Shown here piece by piece: positions 54,309-62,086 of a stretch of DNA of 64,000 bases. Each line of letters opens with the position of its first letter. The first letter of the stretch is position 1. The notes beneath the pieces were generated by a model. That model was given only the letters and a program-made list of their open reading frames with translations, ran no database searches and was not told the DNA's origin. The stretch covers positions 16,912 to 80,911 of the forward strand of contig JAFYHN010000112.1 of the NCBI GenBank assembly GCA_017539165.1. The letters are read 5' to 3'. This stretch comes from Eubacterium sp. (lineage in GTDB: Bacteria; Bacillota; Clostridia; Lachnospirales; Lachnospiraceae). The position numbers were made by a program, and so were the translations under genes.

Positions 54309-55187
54309 ATGAAAGGTCAGTTAAAGGGAATCATATGTATAGTTATTGCAGCAGTGGGCTTTTCACTGATGACATTTTTTGTGAGACTTGCAGGGGATCT
54401 GCCTACGATGCAGAAGGCATTTTTTAGAAATGCATTTGCACTTATGATAGCAGTAAGTACGCTTTTGATAAAAAAGGAAAAATTTGAGATCCCAAAGAAC
54501 TGCAGATTAGATATTTTCCTTAGATGTCTTTTTGGCACGACAGGTCTTATAGCGAATTTTTATGCGATTGATAAGCTTGACCTGGCGGATTCTAACATGT
54601 TGAATAAACTGTCGCCTTTTTTTGCTATACTTATATCAATACCCGTTCTGAAGGAGAAGCCTACAAGACTTGATATAGGAGCTACGCTCATTGCGTTTAT
54701 GGGAGCACTCTTTATCATCAGACCTACTGGTAATAACATGTCTCTGATTCCTTCGCTTATCGGACTTTACGGTGGTTTTGGAGCTGGTACTGCCTATGTA
54801 TTTGTTAGACGTGCAGGAGGAAAGGGCGCAAAGACGCCGGTTATAGTTATATGCTTTTCACTGTTTTCGTGCCTGCTCACGCTGCCTTTCCTTATCATAA
54901 ACTTTGTTCCGATGAGTCTTAAACAGTGGCTGATAATGTGTATGGCCGGACTGTCTGCTGCAGTTGGACAGTTTGCTATAACGACAGCATATAAGTTTGC
55001 TCCGGCAAAGAAGCTTTCAGTTTTCGATTATATGCAGGTTATATTTGCTGCACTTTGGGGAGTTATTTTCTTTGGAGAGGTTCCTGTTCCTATGAGTATC
55101 GTAGGTTATATAATCATAATCGGTGTAGCAGTAGTAAGATGGGAAAAAGCCCGAAGGGATGAAATGAAAAACGTAGATACTGAATAA
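54309..55187 (+). CDS. DMT-superfamily (EamA) transporter
   Basis: 292 residues with ten hydrophobic helices as two EamA repeats; the repeat signature (FVRLAGDLPTMQKAFFRN; later QFAITTAYKFAPAKKLSVFDYMQVIFAALWG split over 218-248) is typical. Such proteins export amino acids, nucleosides or small metabolites; the substrate cannot be read from sequence. GAGAGGATAG ribosome site. It is divergent from the flotillin transcript; a TATAAT at 54259-54264 may be its -10. Confidence 0.88.
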   Translation: MKGQLKGIICIVIAAVGFSLMTFFVRLAGDLPTMQKAFFRNAFALMIAVSTLLIKKEKFEIPKNCRLDIFLRCLFGTTGLIANFYAIDKLDLADSNMLNKLSPFFAILISIPVLKEKPTRLDIGATLIAFMGALFIIRPTGNNMSLIPSLIGLYGGFGAGTAYVFVRRAGGKGAKTPVIVICFSLFSCLLTLPFLIINFVPMSLKQWLIMCMAGLSAAVGQFAITTAYKFAPAKKLSVFDYMQVIFAALWGVIFFGEVPVPMSIVGYIIIIGVAVVRWEKARRDEMKNVDTE

Positions 55188-55204
55188 GGTACATTTAAAG
55201 ACTA

Positions 55205-55237
55205 TTTAAGGAAATTTTAATAAAACTGTGGTATATT
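55205..55237 (+). promoter_or_regulatory. Direct repeat and -10 upstream of the two-component system
   Basis: TTTAA at 55205-55209 and 55216-55220, 11 bp apart (one helical turn), sits before TATATT (55232-55237), the layout of OmpR-family response-regulator sites replacing a -35 box. Suggests autoregulation. Confidence 0.4.
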
Positions 55238-55325
55238 CATAGTATGCTATTGGGTATGATAATTGATTACTGATATAGATATAAAGATTGATAGTAAAGA
55301 TAGATGATAAAGATTGGAGATATAA

Positions 55326-56006
55326 ATGAATATACTACTTGCAGAAGATGAGAAGGATCTGTCCCGTGCACTTACGGCAGTTCTTAAGCATAATGGATAT
55401 GATGTTACTGCCGTATATGACGGCGAAGCTGCAGTTGAGGCAGCAAAAGAACAGGCATTTGATTGTATGGTTTTCGATATAATGATGCCAAAGATGGATG
55501 GCATGACGGCTCTGGGTATCATAAGAGAGTCCGGTGATATGACACCGGTTCTTTTCCTTACTGCCAAGTCAGAAATGGATGACAAGGTAGCAGGACTGGA
55601 CGCAGGAGCTGATGATTATCTGACAAAGCCTTTTGCTATGGTTGAACTGCTTGCACGTATCAGATCACTTGTCAGAAGAAAGGATGATTACACTCCTAAG
55701 AAGCTGTCATTTGGTTCGGTCACACTTGATGTAAATGGACAGGAACTCGTAGCAGAAAACTCTGTCAGACTTGCCGGTATGGAAGCAAGCCTTATGGAAT
55801 TCTTTATGTTGAATCCCGAGAAGAGTTTTACTACAGAAGAGATATATGCTCATGTGTGGAAGGATGATGAGGCAGGACCAGATATCGTATGGGTTTATAT
55901 ATCTTATCTGAGAAATAAACTCATGGCTATCGAAAGTGATATAAAGATAGTAGGAGAACAGGGAAAGAGCTTTATGCTCACAGAGAACGATAAAAAACGG
56001 AGCTAG
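55326..56006 (+). CDS. OmpR/PhoB-family response regulator
   Basis: 226 residues: receiver domain (1-120) with phosphoacceptor Asp51 in VFDIMMPKMDG, the acidic pair EDEKD near the N-terminus and Lys in LTKPFAMVELLARI; a winged-helix DNA-binding domain (about 130-222). GGAG ribosome site. Overlaps or abuts the kinase gene (stop at 56006, kinase ATG at 56012). Target genes unknown. Confidence 0.93.
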   Translation: MNILLAEDEKDLSRALTAVLKHNGYDVTAVYDGEAAVEAAKEQAFDCMVFDIMMPKMDGMTALGIIRESGDMTPVLFLTAKSEMDDKVAGLDAGADDYLTKPFAMVELLARIRSLVRRKDDYTPKKLSFGSVTLDVNGQELVAENSVRLAGMEASLMEFFMLNPEKSFTTEEIYAHVWKDDEAGPDIVWVYISYLRNKLMAIESDIKIVGEQGKSFMLTENDKKRS

Positions 56007-56011
56007 TGTAT

Positions 56012-57247
56012 ATGTTCAGAAAGCTTAAACTTAAATTCATAGGTATTTCAACACTGTCCATGGTGATAGTGCTTTTCATTGTGCTCGGGCTTGTCAATAT
56101 TATCACTTACAAGAATGTTATTGATGGGATATTTTCAACTCTGGATTTCATCTCGGAACACAGTGAGAATGATGGAACCCTGAAAGCTGATGAGATTAAG
56201 TCGTATAAGGGTGATATGATAACACCAGAGACTCAGTATGAAAGCCGATATTTTACAGTTCTGCTTGATAAGAATGAGGTTATCATTTCTTATAATAACG
56301 AACATATTGCAATGATTCGTGATAGAGATGAAGTAGAGCGAGTGGTGTCAAATGTTACTGATCTTGAACGCGAGAGAGGTCTGTTTACATATGAGGGACT
56401 GAACTATGCTTATCTGAAGAAATATAATGATAAGGAAAAAAATATTAAAGTTACGATAATGGACTGTACCAGGAGTATCAAAGCGGCGCAATTCTTTGTG
56501 AAGTTTTCGGTATATATTGGATTCTTAAGCGTACTCCTTCTGATATTCCTGCTTTCTGTTTTTGCAAGAAAAGTTGTTAATCCATATGTGAAGAATGCAG
56601 AGGCACAGAAACAGTTTATCACGAATGCCAGTCATGAACTGAAAACTCCGTTGGCAGTCATTTCCGCTAATACTGAAGTTATTGAGATGATGGGTGGAAA
56701 GAACGAGTGGACGGAGAGTACTATAAATCAGGTAAACAGATTGACGAATCTTATCTCGCAGCTGGTTGTCCTTTCTAGACTTGAAGAAAGAGAAGATCTT
56801 GTTCTGACTGATGTCAATATGTCAGAAGAGGTAAGCAATGTAATAAAAGATTTTAAGGCAGTGGTTGATACTCAGGGTAAAAAGATGGAGTATTCTGTTG
56901 CCGAAAATATACATGTTAAGGCTGATGAAAAGGGAATACATGAGCTTGCGAATATTCTCGTGGATAATGCAGTGAAGTATTGTGATGACGAAGGGACTAT
57001 AAAAATCACTCTGAGTCAGAAAGGAAAGTCAGCGTGCCTGACAGTTTCAAATGACTATAAAGATGGAACAAAAATAGACTGTAAACGTTTCTTTGACAGA
57101 TTCTACAGAGAAGATCAGTCTCATAATTCTGAGAACCAGGGATATGGTATAGGACTTTCTATGGCAGATAGTCTTGTAAGGATGTTTAAGGGCAAGATAA
57201 ATGTGACATACAAGAAGCCGGTGATAACATTTACAGTCACTCTTTAG
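56012..57247 (+). CDS. Membrane sensor histidine kinase
   Basis: 411 residues: two membrane helices (about 10-31 and 163-185) enclosing an extracellular sensor of ~130 residues, then HisKA with His208 in NASHELKTPLAVISANTEV, and HATPase_c with NILVDNAVKY and GYGIGLSMA. Partner of the response regulator just upstream. The sensor region has no family I recognise. ATG 56012 is chosen over GTG 56006 from the CGGAG site. A terminator follows after 60 nt. Confidence 0.92.
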   Translation: MFRKLKLKFIGISTLSMVIVLFIVLGLVNIITYKNVIDGIFSTLDFISEHSENDGTLKADEIKSYKGDMITPETQYESRYFTVLLDKNEVIISYNNEHIAMIRDRDEVERVVSNVTDLERERGLFTYEGLNYAYLKKYNDKEKNIKVTIMDCTRSIKAAQFFVKFSVYIGFLSVLLLIFLLSVFARKVVNPYVKNAEAQKQFITNASHELKTPLAVISANTEVIEMMGGKNEWTESTINQVNRLTNLISQLVVLSRLEEREDLVLTDVNMSEEVSNVIKDFKAVVDTQGKKMEYSVAENIHVKADEKGIHELANILVDNAVKYCDDEGTIKITLSQKGKSACLTVSNDYKDGTKIDCKRFFDRFYREDQSHNSENQGYGIGLSMADSLVRMFKGKINVTYKKPVITFTVTL

Positions 57248-57304
57248 CTTGCGTTATCGTGTCTTTATAGAGTATAATTGAAGTTGTTGATGACCTATAA
57301 AGAT

Positions 57305-57336
57305 AAAAGGACGAATCCTTGCGAATCCGTCCTTTT
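57305..57336. terminator. Terminator after histidine kinase gene
   Basis: AAAAGGACG (57305-57313) pairs with CGTCCTTTT (57328-57336); further partial pairing inside. Confidence 0.8.
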
Positions 57337-57590
57337 ACCATTAGTGAAGGTTAAAAGTATTTATATGATTAAAGAAGATAAAAATCTTCTTTAACAGGGG
57401 GCATATTCATTTGATGATGCTAGTATATATTGTTTAATAGGCTAATTCTATTAAAAAAATGCGAATTGTGTCAAATTCATGGTTACACTCTTTAAATTTT
57501 TGTGAAAAAATCATATATTTATTTGTGCAACTTTTTATAAAGATTCGAAGCATAATAATTTTTGAGACTCAAAATGAAAGGGGACAGGAT
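57337..57590. other. AT-rich non-coding gap before the AraC gene
   Basis: No gene. Contains a perfect 11-bp inverted repeat TTAAAGAAGAT-AAAA-ATCTTCTTTAA (57369-57394). An open frame reaches into the gap from the AraC gene, but without a ribosome site. No clear promoter seen. Confidence 0.5.
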
Positions 57591-58337
57591 ATGTCTGACA
57601 TTAAAAAAGAACTGACGCTGAACATGTTTGAAGAAAGAGAAAGTGATCAGAAGCATCCTACTTACGATTCAGAGATGGCTATATACAATCTGATCGGCGA
57701 GGGCAAGATCGATGAAGTAAGGAGAATAATGGATTCAGAAGTAAGCACTGATGATCCAAGTAGAGGTGTGCTTTCGGAAAACCCTTTGAGAAATGCGATA
57801 TACCATCACGTTGTCATGACTGCACTGGTTACCAGAGTATGTATCAGTAAAGGTCTTCCGCAGGATCTTGCATATAAACTCAGTGATGCCTATATTAAGA
57901 AGGCGGATAAACTTTCAAGAATAGAAGACGTACATCAGGTACAGCATGAGATGATTGAGACATTTGCTGAATATATGTCCAGTAAGAATGTTCAAAATGC
58001 TCATTCAAAACAGATAATGCAGTGTATTGATTATATACGTCAGAATATCCACGGTAGTATAACGGTTGCAGAACTTGCGGATGTTGTTATGCTGAATGAA
58101 ACATATCTGTCCAAACTCTTCAAGAAAGAGATGGGATGTACTGTCAGTGAATATATCAGAAATGAAAAGATAGAAGAAGCATGTTATCTCCTTGTCTATA
58201 CAGATAAGACCAGTATAGAGATAGCGACTGATCTATCATTTTCATCACACAGTTATTTTATTAGTGTATTTAAAAAAGTTACAGGTCTTACTCCGAAGGA
58301 ATATAGGAATAAGAATTTTAGAAAGATAGTTAATTAG
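57591..58337 (+). CDS. AraC-family transcriptional regulator
   Basis: 248 residues. The C-terminal ~100 residues are the double HTH of AraC: MQCIDYIRQNIHGSITVAELADVV, LSKLFKKEMGCTVSEYIR and FKKVTGLTPKEYRNKNF. The N-terminal ~130 residues are helical and carry no cupin or receiver motif, so the signal is unknown. The start at 57591 has AAAGGGGACAGG upstream. It is followed after 9 nt by a second alarmone synthetase, so the two form an operon. Confidence 0.9.
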   Translation: MSDIKKELTLNMFEERESDQKHPTYDSEMAIYNLIGEGKIDEVRRIMDSEVSTDDPSRGVLSENPLRNAIYHHVVMTALVTRVCISKGLPQDLAYKLSDAYIKKADKLSRIEDVHQVQHEMIETFAEYMSSKNVQNAHSKQIMQCIDYIRQNIHGSITVAELADVVMLNETYLSKLFKKEMGCTVSEYIRNEKIEEACYLLVYTDKTSIEIATDLSFSSHSYFISVFKKVTGLTPKEYRNKNFRKIVN

Positions 58338-58346
58338 GAGCTTGTT

Positions 58347-59009
58347 ATGGATTATCCAGAGGAAACAAGTTTTCGAAAAGAAGCTGAAGAGATAGCAAAG
58401 AATTTTTCGAGGACAAAAGAATTTAATGATCTGCTGACTCTCTACAGATGTGCCATAATGGAGATCGAGACGAAACTCAGGGTACTTAATGAAGAGTTTT
58501 CACTTCAGTATGACCGTAATCCGTTCGAGTCAATCGAGTCGAGACTGAAGAGTCCGGCTAGTATAGTCGAAAAGATGATGGCCAAAGGCCTGGAGATAAA
58601 TGTTGAGAATATTGAAGGAGAATTATTCGATATTGCCGGGATCAGAGTAGTATGTTCATTTAAAGAAGATATTTATAAACTCGCGGATCTTCTGGTACAA
58701 CAGGATGATATTCTCATGCTGGCAAGAAAGGATTATATAGAGAATCCAAAGTCAAATGGTTACAGAAGTCTTCATATTATAGTTGATATACCGATATTCC
58801 TGTCTGAAGGAAAAAGACATATGAAGGTAGAGGTTCAGTTTAGAACGATAGCTATGGATTTCTGGGCATCGGTAGATCATAAGCTGAAATATAAGAAGGA
58901 GATAAAAAATCCGGAAGAGGTTGTTGCTCGTCTGAAGAAGTGTGCTGATTCTCTGGCACAGATGGATGATGAGATGGAAGCAATCAGAAAAAGCTTGGAT
59001 AAGTCGTAA
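58347..59009 (+). CDS. Small alarmone synthetase (RelQ/RelP type), copy 2
   Basis: 220 residues, single RelA/SpoT synthetase domain: FDIAGIRVVCSFKEDI (about 93-108), NPKSNGYRSLHIIV and VQFRTIAMDFWASVDHKLKYKKE. Same family as 51562-52173 but distinct, like the RelP/RelQ pair of other Firmicutes. AGGAG ribosome site. Lies in the AraC-SAS-Nudix-PspA gene run; a Nudix hydrolase follows after 6 nt. Confidence 0.9.
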   Translation: MDYPEETSFRKEAEEIAKNFSRTKEFNDLLTLYRCAIMEIETKLRVLNEEFSLQYDRNPFESIESRLKSPASIVEKMMAKGLEINVENIEGELFDIAGIRVVCSFKEDIYKLADLLVQQDDILMLARKDYIENPKSNGYRSLHIIVDIPIFLSEGKRHMKVEVQFRTIAMDFWASVDHKLKYKKEIKNPEEVVARLKKCADSLAQMDDEMEAIRKSLDKS

Positions 59010-59015
59010 ATTGAT

Positions 59016-59591
59016 ATGAAATATGAGGGAATAGAGAAGAAGGAATCAGGTAAGTTTATTACCAGATATGATATAAGTTACAAAACTGAAGATGGTCAGG
59101 AAAAGATATATGAGATAATAAGTCGAAATCCTAACATCAGATCTCAGGAAGAACTGAGTGGAGATAAGCCTGATGCAGTAGTTCTGATCATGACTAGTTT
59201 AGACGGTAAAAAGATACTTCTGAATAAGGAATTCAGAATGGCGGCAGGTATGAGCGTTTACAATTTTCCTGCCGGACTTATAGATCCGGGAGAGACACCG
59301 GAGGAAGCGGCAGCCAGAGAACTGCGAGAAGAAACTGGACTTAATCTTGTAAGAATAGATGATGTCATAGGACTGAGTTACAGTGCTGTGGGATTCTCAA
59401 ATGAGATGAATGTCTGTGTAGTTGGATGCTGCGATGGGGAAATATGCATGAGTGATTCTTCATTTGAAGAGATAGAAGCTGCATGGTATACTAGGGAGGA
59501 AGTTCGTGAACTTCTGAAGAATGAAAGATTTGCGGCTAGAACGCAGGCATATTGTTACATATGGAGCAAGGATACTCCTTCGGCATTATAA
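59016..59591 (+). CDS. Nudix hydrolase (ADP-ribose pyrophosphatase-like)
   Basis: 191 residues. The Nudix box reads GLIDPGETPEEAAARELREETGL (split around residues 87-109), complete with all acidic metal ligands. The N-terminal strands and the GYSAVGFSNE-like segment resemble ADP-ribose pyrophosphatases. Directly behind a (p)ppGpp synthetase, so nucleotide clean-up, possibly including ppGpp, is conceivable; the substrate is not proven. Confidence 0.85.
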   Translation: MKYEGIEKKESGKFITRYDISYKTEDGQEKIYEIISRNPNIRSQEELSGDKPDAVVLIMTSLDGKKILLNKEFRMAAGMSVYNFPAGLIDPGETPEEAAARELREETGLNLVRIDDVIGLSYSAVGFSNEMNVCVVGCCDGEICMSDSSFEEIEAAWYTREEVRELLKNERFAARTQAYCYIWSKDTPSAL

Positions 59592-59624
59592 GCGAAGGAA
59601 TATGGGGATGAAAGGAGATATGTA

Positions 59625-60278
59625 GTGGGAATACTGAAACGTTTCAAGGATATCATGGCATCAAATGTAAATGCAGTTATCCACCGAGATGAGAAAAATC
59701 CCGAGAAGGCGATAGAGAAATATCTGGCTCAGCTGAATTCAGATCTGGGACAGGTTAAAGCTGAATCAGCAGCTCTTCAGGCTGAGTATAACAGAGCAGA
59801 AAGAGCATACTTTGATAATCAGTCTGAAGCTGAGAAGATGAAGAGATACATTTCCAAATCTCAGGAAAACGGTGATATGAGTTCTGCAAGAATATATGAG
59901 AATAAGCTTGCAGGAATCGAAGCTGAAGGTCAGAGGCTTAATGAAAACTATATCAGAGCGAAGCAGGATATGGAAAACCTTAAGGCTATGCATGAAAAGC
60001 TAAGTCAGGATGCATCTACTCTTGAAGGAAAGCTCTCTGAGATAAAGTCAAAACTCAGTGCGGCAGAAGCGATAAATACCATGAATAAGATTGCTTCAAA
60101 AAGCGGAGCTTCGGATTCAGATGAGATGTTTAACAGAATGAATGAAAAAGCTGATTATATGATGGATAGAGCAAATGCTATGGCCGAGCTCGACGGGGCT
60201 CAGCAGAAGAGAGATCTTAGTGATCTTGAAGAACTGGAAAGCAAGTATAATAATGACGGTCCGATAGATCTTTTCTAG
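59625..60278 (+). CDS. pspA: PspA/IM30-family membrane stress protein
   Basis: 217 residues, nearly all coiled coil, of the ESCRT-III-like PspA family that coats damaged cytoplasmic membrane. Typical features: amphipathic N-terminus (MGILKRFKDIMASNVNAVI), DEKNPEKAIEKYLAQL, and long heptad helices to residue ~160. It starts with GTG at 59625 with AAAGGAG 7 nt upstream. Next gene is an SPFH/zinc-ribbon protein, as in the Bacillus pspA-ydjGHI operon. Confidence 0.9.
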   Translation: MGILKRFKDIMASNVNAVIHRDEKNPEKAIEKYLAQLNSDLGQVKAESAALQAEYNRAERAYFDNQSEAEKMKRYISKSQENGDMSSARIYENKLAGIEAEGQRLNENYIRAKQDMENLKAMHEKLSQDASTLEGKLSEIKSKLSAAEAINTMNKIASKSGASDSDEMFNRMNEKADYMMDRANAMAELDGAQQKRDLSDLEELESKYNNDGPIDLF

Positions 60279-60313
60279 GATTGTTCTATTCGATATTCAG
60301 GGGTGAAATATTT

Positions 60314-60340
60314 TTGACATGATGACATTTTTGGTATACT
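60314..60340 (+). promoter_or_regulatory. Promoter of the SPFH/zinc-ribbon gene
   Basis: TTGACA (60314-60319), 15 nt, TATACT (60335-60340) with TGG extension; the short spacing is offset by the extended -10. Confidence 0.55.
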
Positions 60341-60399
60341 ATGAATGTTGTGTAGTGTATGGATTCACATGTTACGACAAACAATAAATGGAGGTAAGT

Positions 60400-61404
60400 A
60401 TGGGTATAATATCTAATCAATTTGCAAATGTAGTTGAGTGGGAAGAATTTGATGAGAATATGATCTTCTGGAAGTGGACTAACAAGGAGATTAAGAAGGG
60501 CTCACGTCTCATCATCAGACCAGGACAGGATGCAATCTTCATGTATCAGGGTAAGATTGAAGGTGTCTTCACTGATGAAGGAGATTATGATATAGAATCT
60601 AAGATAGTTCCATTCCTTTCAACATTGAAGGGATTCAAGTTCGGTTTCAATTCCGGTATGAGAGCAGAGGTTCTGTTTGTTAATACTAAGGAATTTACGA
60701 TCAAGTGGGGAACAAAGGGACCGATAATGCTTCAGGCACCTGGACTTCCGGGTGGTATGCCTGTAAGAGCAAATGGAACAGCTAATATAAAAGTTTCAGA
60801 TTATACAACACTTATTGACAAGATAGCCGGAGTTAAGCAGTCATATATGGTTGACGATGTTAAACTTCGTATCATTACAATTCTGGATCAGCTTCTTATG
60901 AAGTGGATATCAAAAGAAGGTAAAGATATGTTCAACCTTCAGGCTAGTGCATTTGATATCTCAAAGGGTATTCAGGAAGATCTTGATATGGAGACCAGCA
61001 AGGATGGTATCTCAGTAACAGGCTTCAGTATCAATAACTTTAACTATCCTGAAGAAGTTCAGAATGCGATCAATAAGAACGCAGCTCAGTCAATGGTTGG
61101 TGATGTTGGAAAGTATTCACAGCTTTCTATGGTAGATGCTATGGCAGAAGGTAAGGTTGGTGCCGGCGGTTCTACAATGGGTAACATGGCAGAGATGATG
61201 ATGGGTGCTCAGATGGCAAACCAGATGATGGGCAGCATGGGAATGAACATGGGACAGCCTATGGGAAATCAGCAGCAGGGTCAGGTTCCTCCTCAGGGAC
61301 AGCAGGCAGCTGCAACAGGAGAAGGTCCTAAGTTCTGTCCACAGTGTGGAACACCTACAAATGGTGCTAAGTTCTGTTCTAACTGCGGAACACAGCTTGT
61401 TTAA
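60400..61404 (+). CDS. SPFH-domain protein with C-terminal zinc ribbon (YdjI-like)
   Basis: 334 residues. Residues 1-240 are an SPFH-type domain of the virion-core/YdjI kind without a membrane helix; 250-305 is Met/Gln/Gly-rich; the C-terminus has a zinc ribbon CPQCGTPTNGAKFCSNCGTQ. In Bacillus YdjI recruits PspA to the membrane; the neighbouring pspA supports the same job here. The start at 60400 has TGGAGGT; the ATG at 60388 overlaps that site and is rejected. Confidence 0.88.
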   Translation: MGIISNQFANVVEWEEFDENMIFWKWTNKEIKKGSRLIIRPGQDAIFMYQGKIEGVFTDEGDYDIESKIVPFLSTLKGFKFGFNSGMRAEVLFVNTKEFTIKWGTKGPIMLQAPGLPGGMPVRANGTANIKVSDYTTLIDKIAGVKQSYMVDDVKLRIITILDQLLMKWISKEGKDMFNLQASAFDISKGIQEDLDMETSKDGISVTGFSINNFNYPEEVQNAINKNAAQSMVGDVGKYSQLSMVDAMAEGKVGAGGSTMGNMAEMMMGAQMANQMMGSMGMNMGQPMGNQQQGQVPPQGQQAAATGEGPKFCPQCGTPTNGAKFCSNCGTQLV

Positions 61405-61464
61405 TATTTAGACTTAGTTCTATTTTGTGATTATTAACGAATAATTTCATAATGTGTATAAGAG

Positions 61465-61504
61465 AAAACGACACCTGAAGGATTTTATCCTCAGGTGTCG
61501 TTTT
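61465..61504. terminator. Bidirectional terminator
   Basis: 14-bp perfect arms AAAACGACACCTGA (61465-61478) and TCAGGTGTCGTTTT (61491-61504), with GGAT/ATCC inside. Confidence 0.92.
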
Positions 61505-61539
61505 CACAAGGTTTAAGATATATTTAGTTTTACAAGATT

Positions 61540-61788
61540 CTAATTAGAATCTGTATTGGCATTATCAGTTGTCTGAGCTTCATCAGTTATCTTTTTTATT
61601 TCATCCATTATAGCTTCTGTTGCTTTATCTGCTATTTTTTCCTCTTCATCAGTTATTTCCTGTTCTTCTGTGGTAACTTCAGTAAGCTCTTCTGTTTTAC
61701 TATCTGCTACATTTTCATTAGAAGCACAAGCTGTTAAGGCTGTGACTATCATAGCGGTAATAGTAAGAATCTTTATTCTTTTCTTCAC
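61540..61788 (-). CDS. Small acidic lipoprotein, 82 aa
   Basis: GTG start at 61788 with a perfect AAGGAGGT site. Lipoprotein signal with lipobox LTAC (Cys about residue 21); the mature 60 residues are Glu/Thr/Asp-rich and low in complexity, likely disordered. No family recognised. Downstream on the minus strand it ends near the shared terminator at 61465-61504. Confidence 0.7.
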   Translation of the reverse strand: MKKRIKILTITAMIVTALTACASNENVADSKTEELTEVTTEEQEITDEEEKIADKATEAIMDEIKKITDEAQTTDNANTDSN

Positions 61789-61982
61789 AGTACCTCCTTC
61801 TTTCGTATTAGTGTTTTAAACATCTTAGTTTTGTGCTACTTATCTGTAACATGTTTACAATATAAAACAGGAATACATAAAAGAAGCATCACTAAAAAAA
61901 ACATTTTCCATCATACGTGTGAATTAAATAAGAACAGAACTTGGTGTAAAATCTTTTAGTGAAAAATATATTGAAGAAGTGA

Positions 61983-62011
61983 TTGACATAAGATTCTCAT
62001 GGTGGTATAAC
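61983..62011 (+). promoter_or_regulatory. Promoter of clpB
   Basis: TTGACA (61983-61988), 17 nt, TATAAC (62006-62011). Confidence 0.85.
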
Positions 62012-62027
62012 ATATTCGAAAGATGAA

Positions 62028-62054
62028 TTAGCACTCATCAACTGTGAGTGCTAA
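62028..62054 (+). promoter_or_regulatory. CIRCE element (HrcA operator)
   Basis: TTAGCACTC (62028-62036), N9, GAGTGCTAA (62046-62054): exact match to the CIRCE consensus. It lies between promoter and ribosome site of clpB, so HrcA would block transcription until heat shock. Confidence 0.97.
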
Positions 62055-62086
62055 CAAAAAATGTGTTTGAGAGAGGAGTTGATGTT

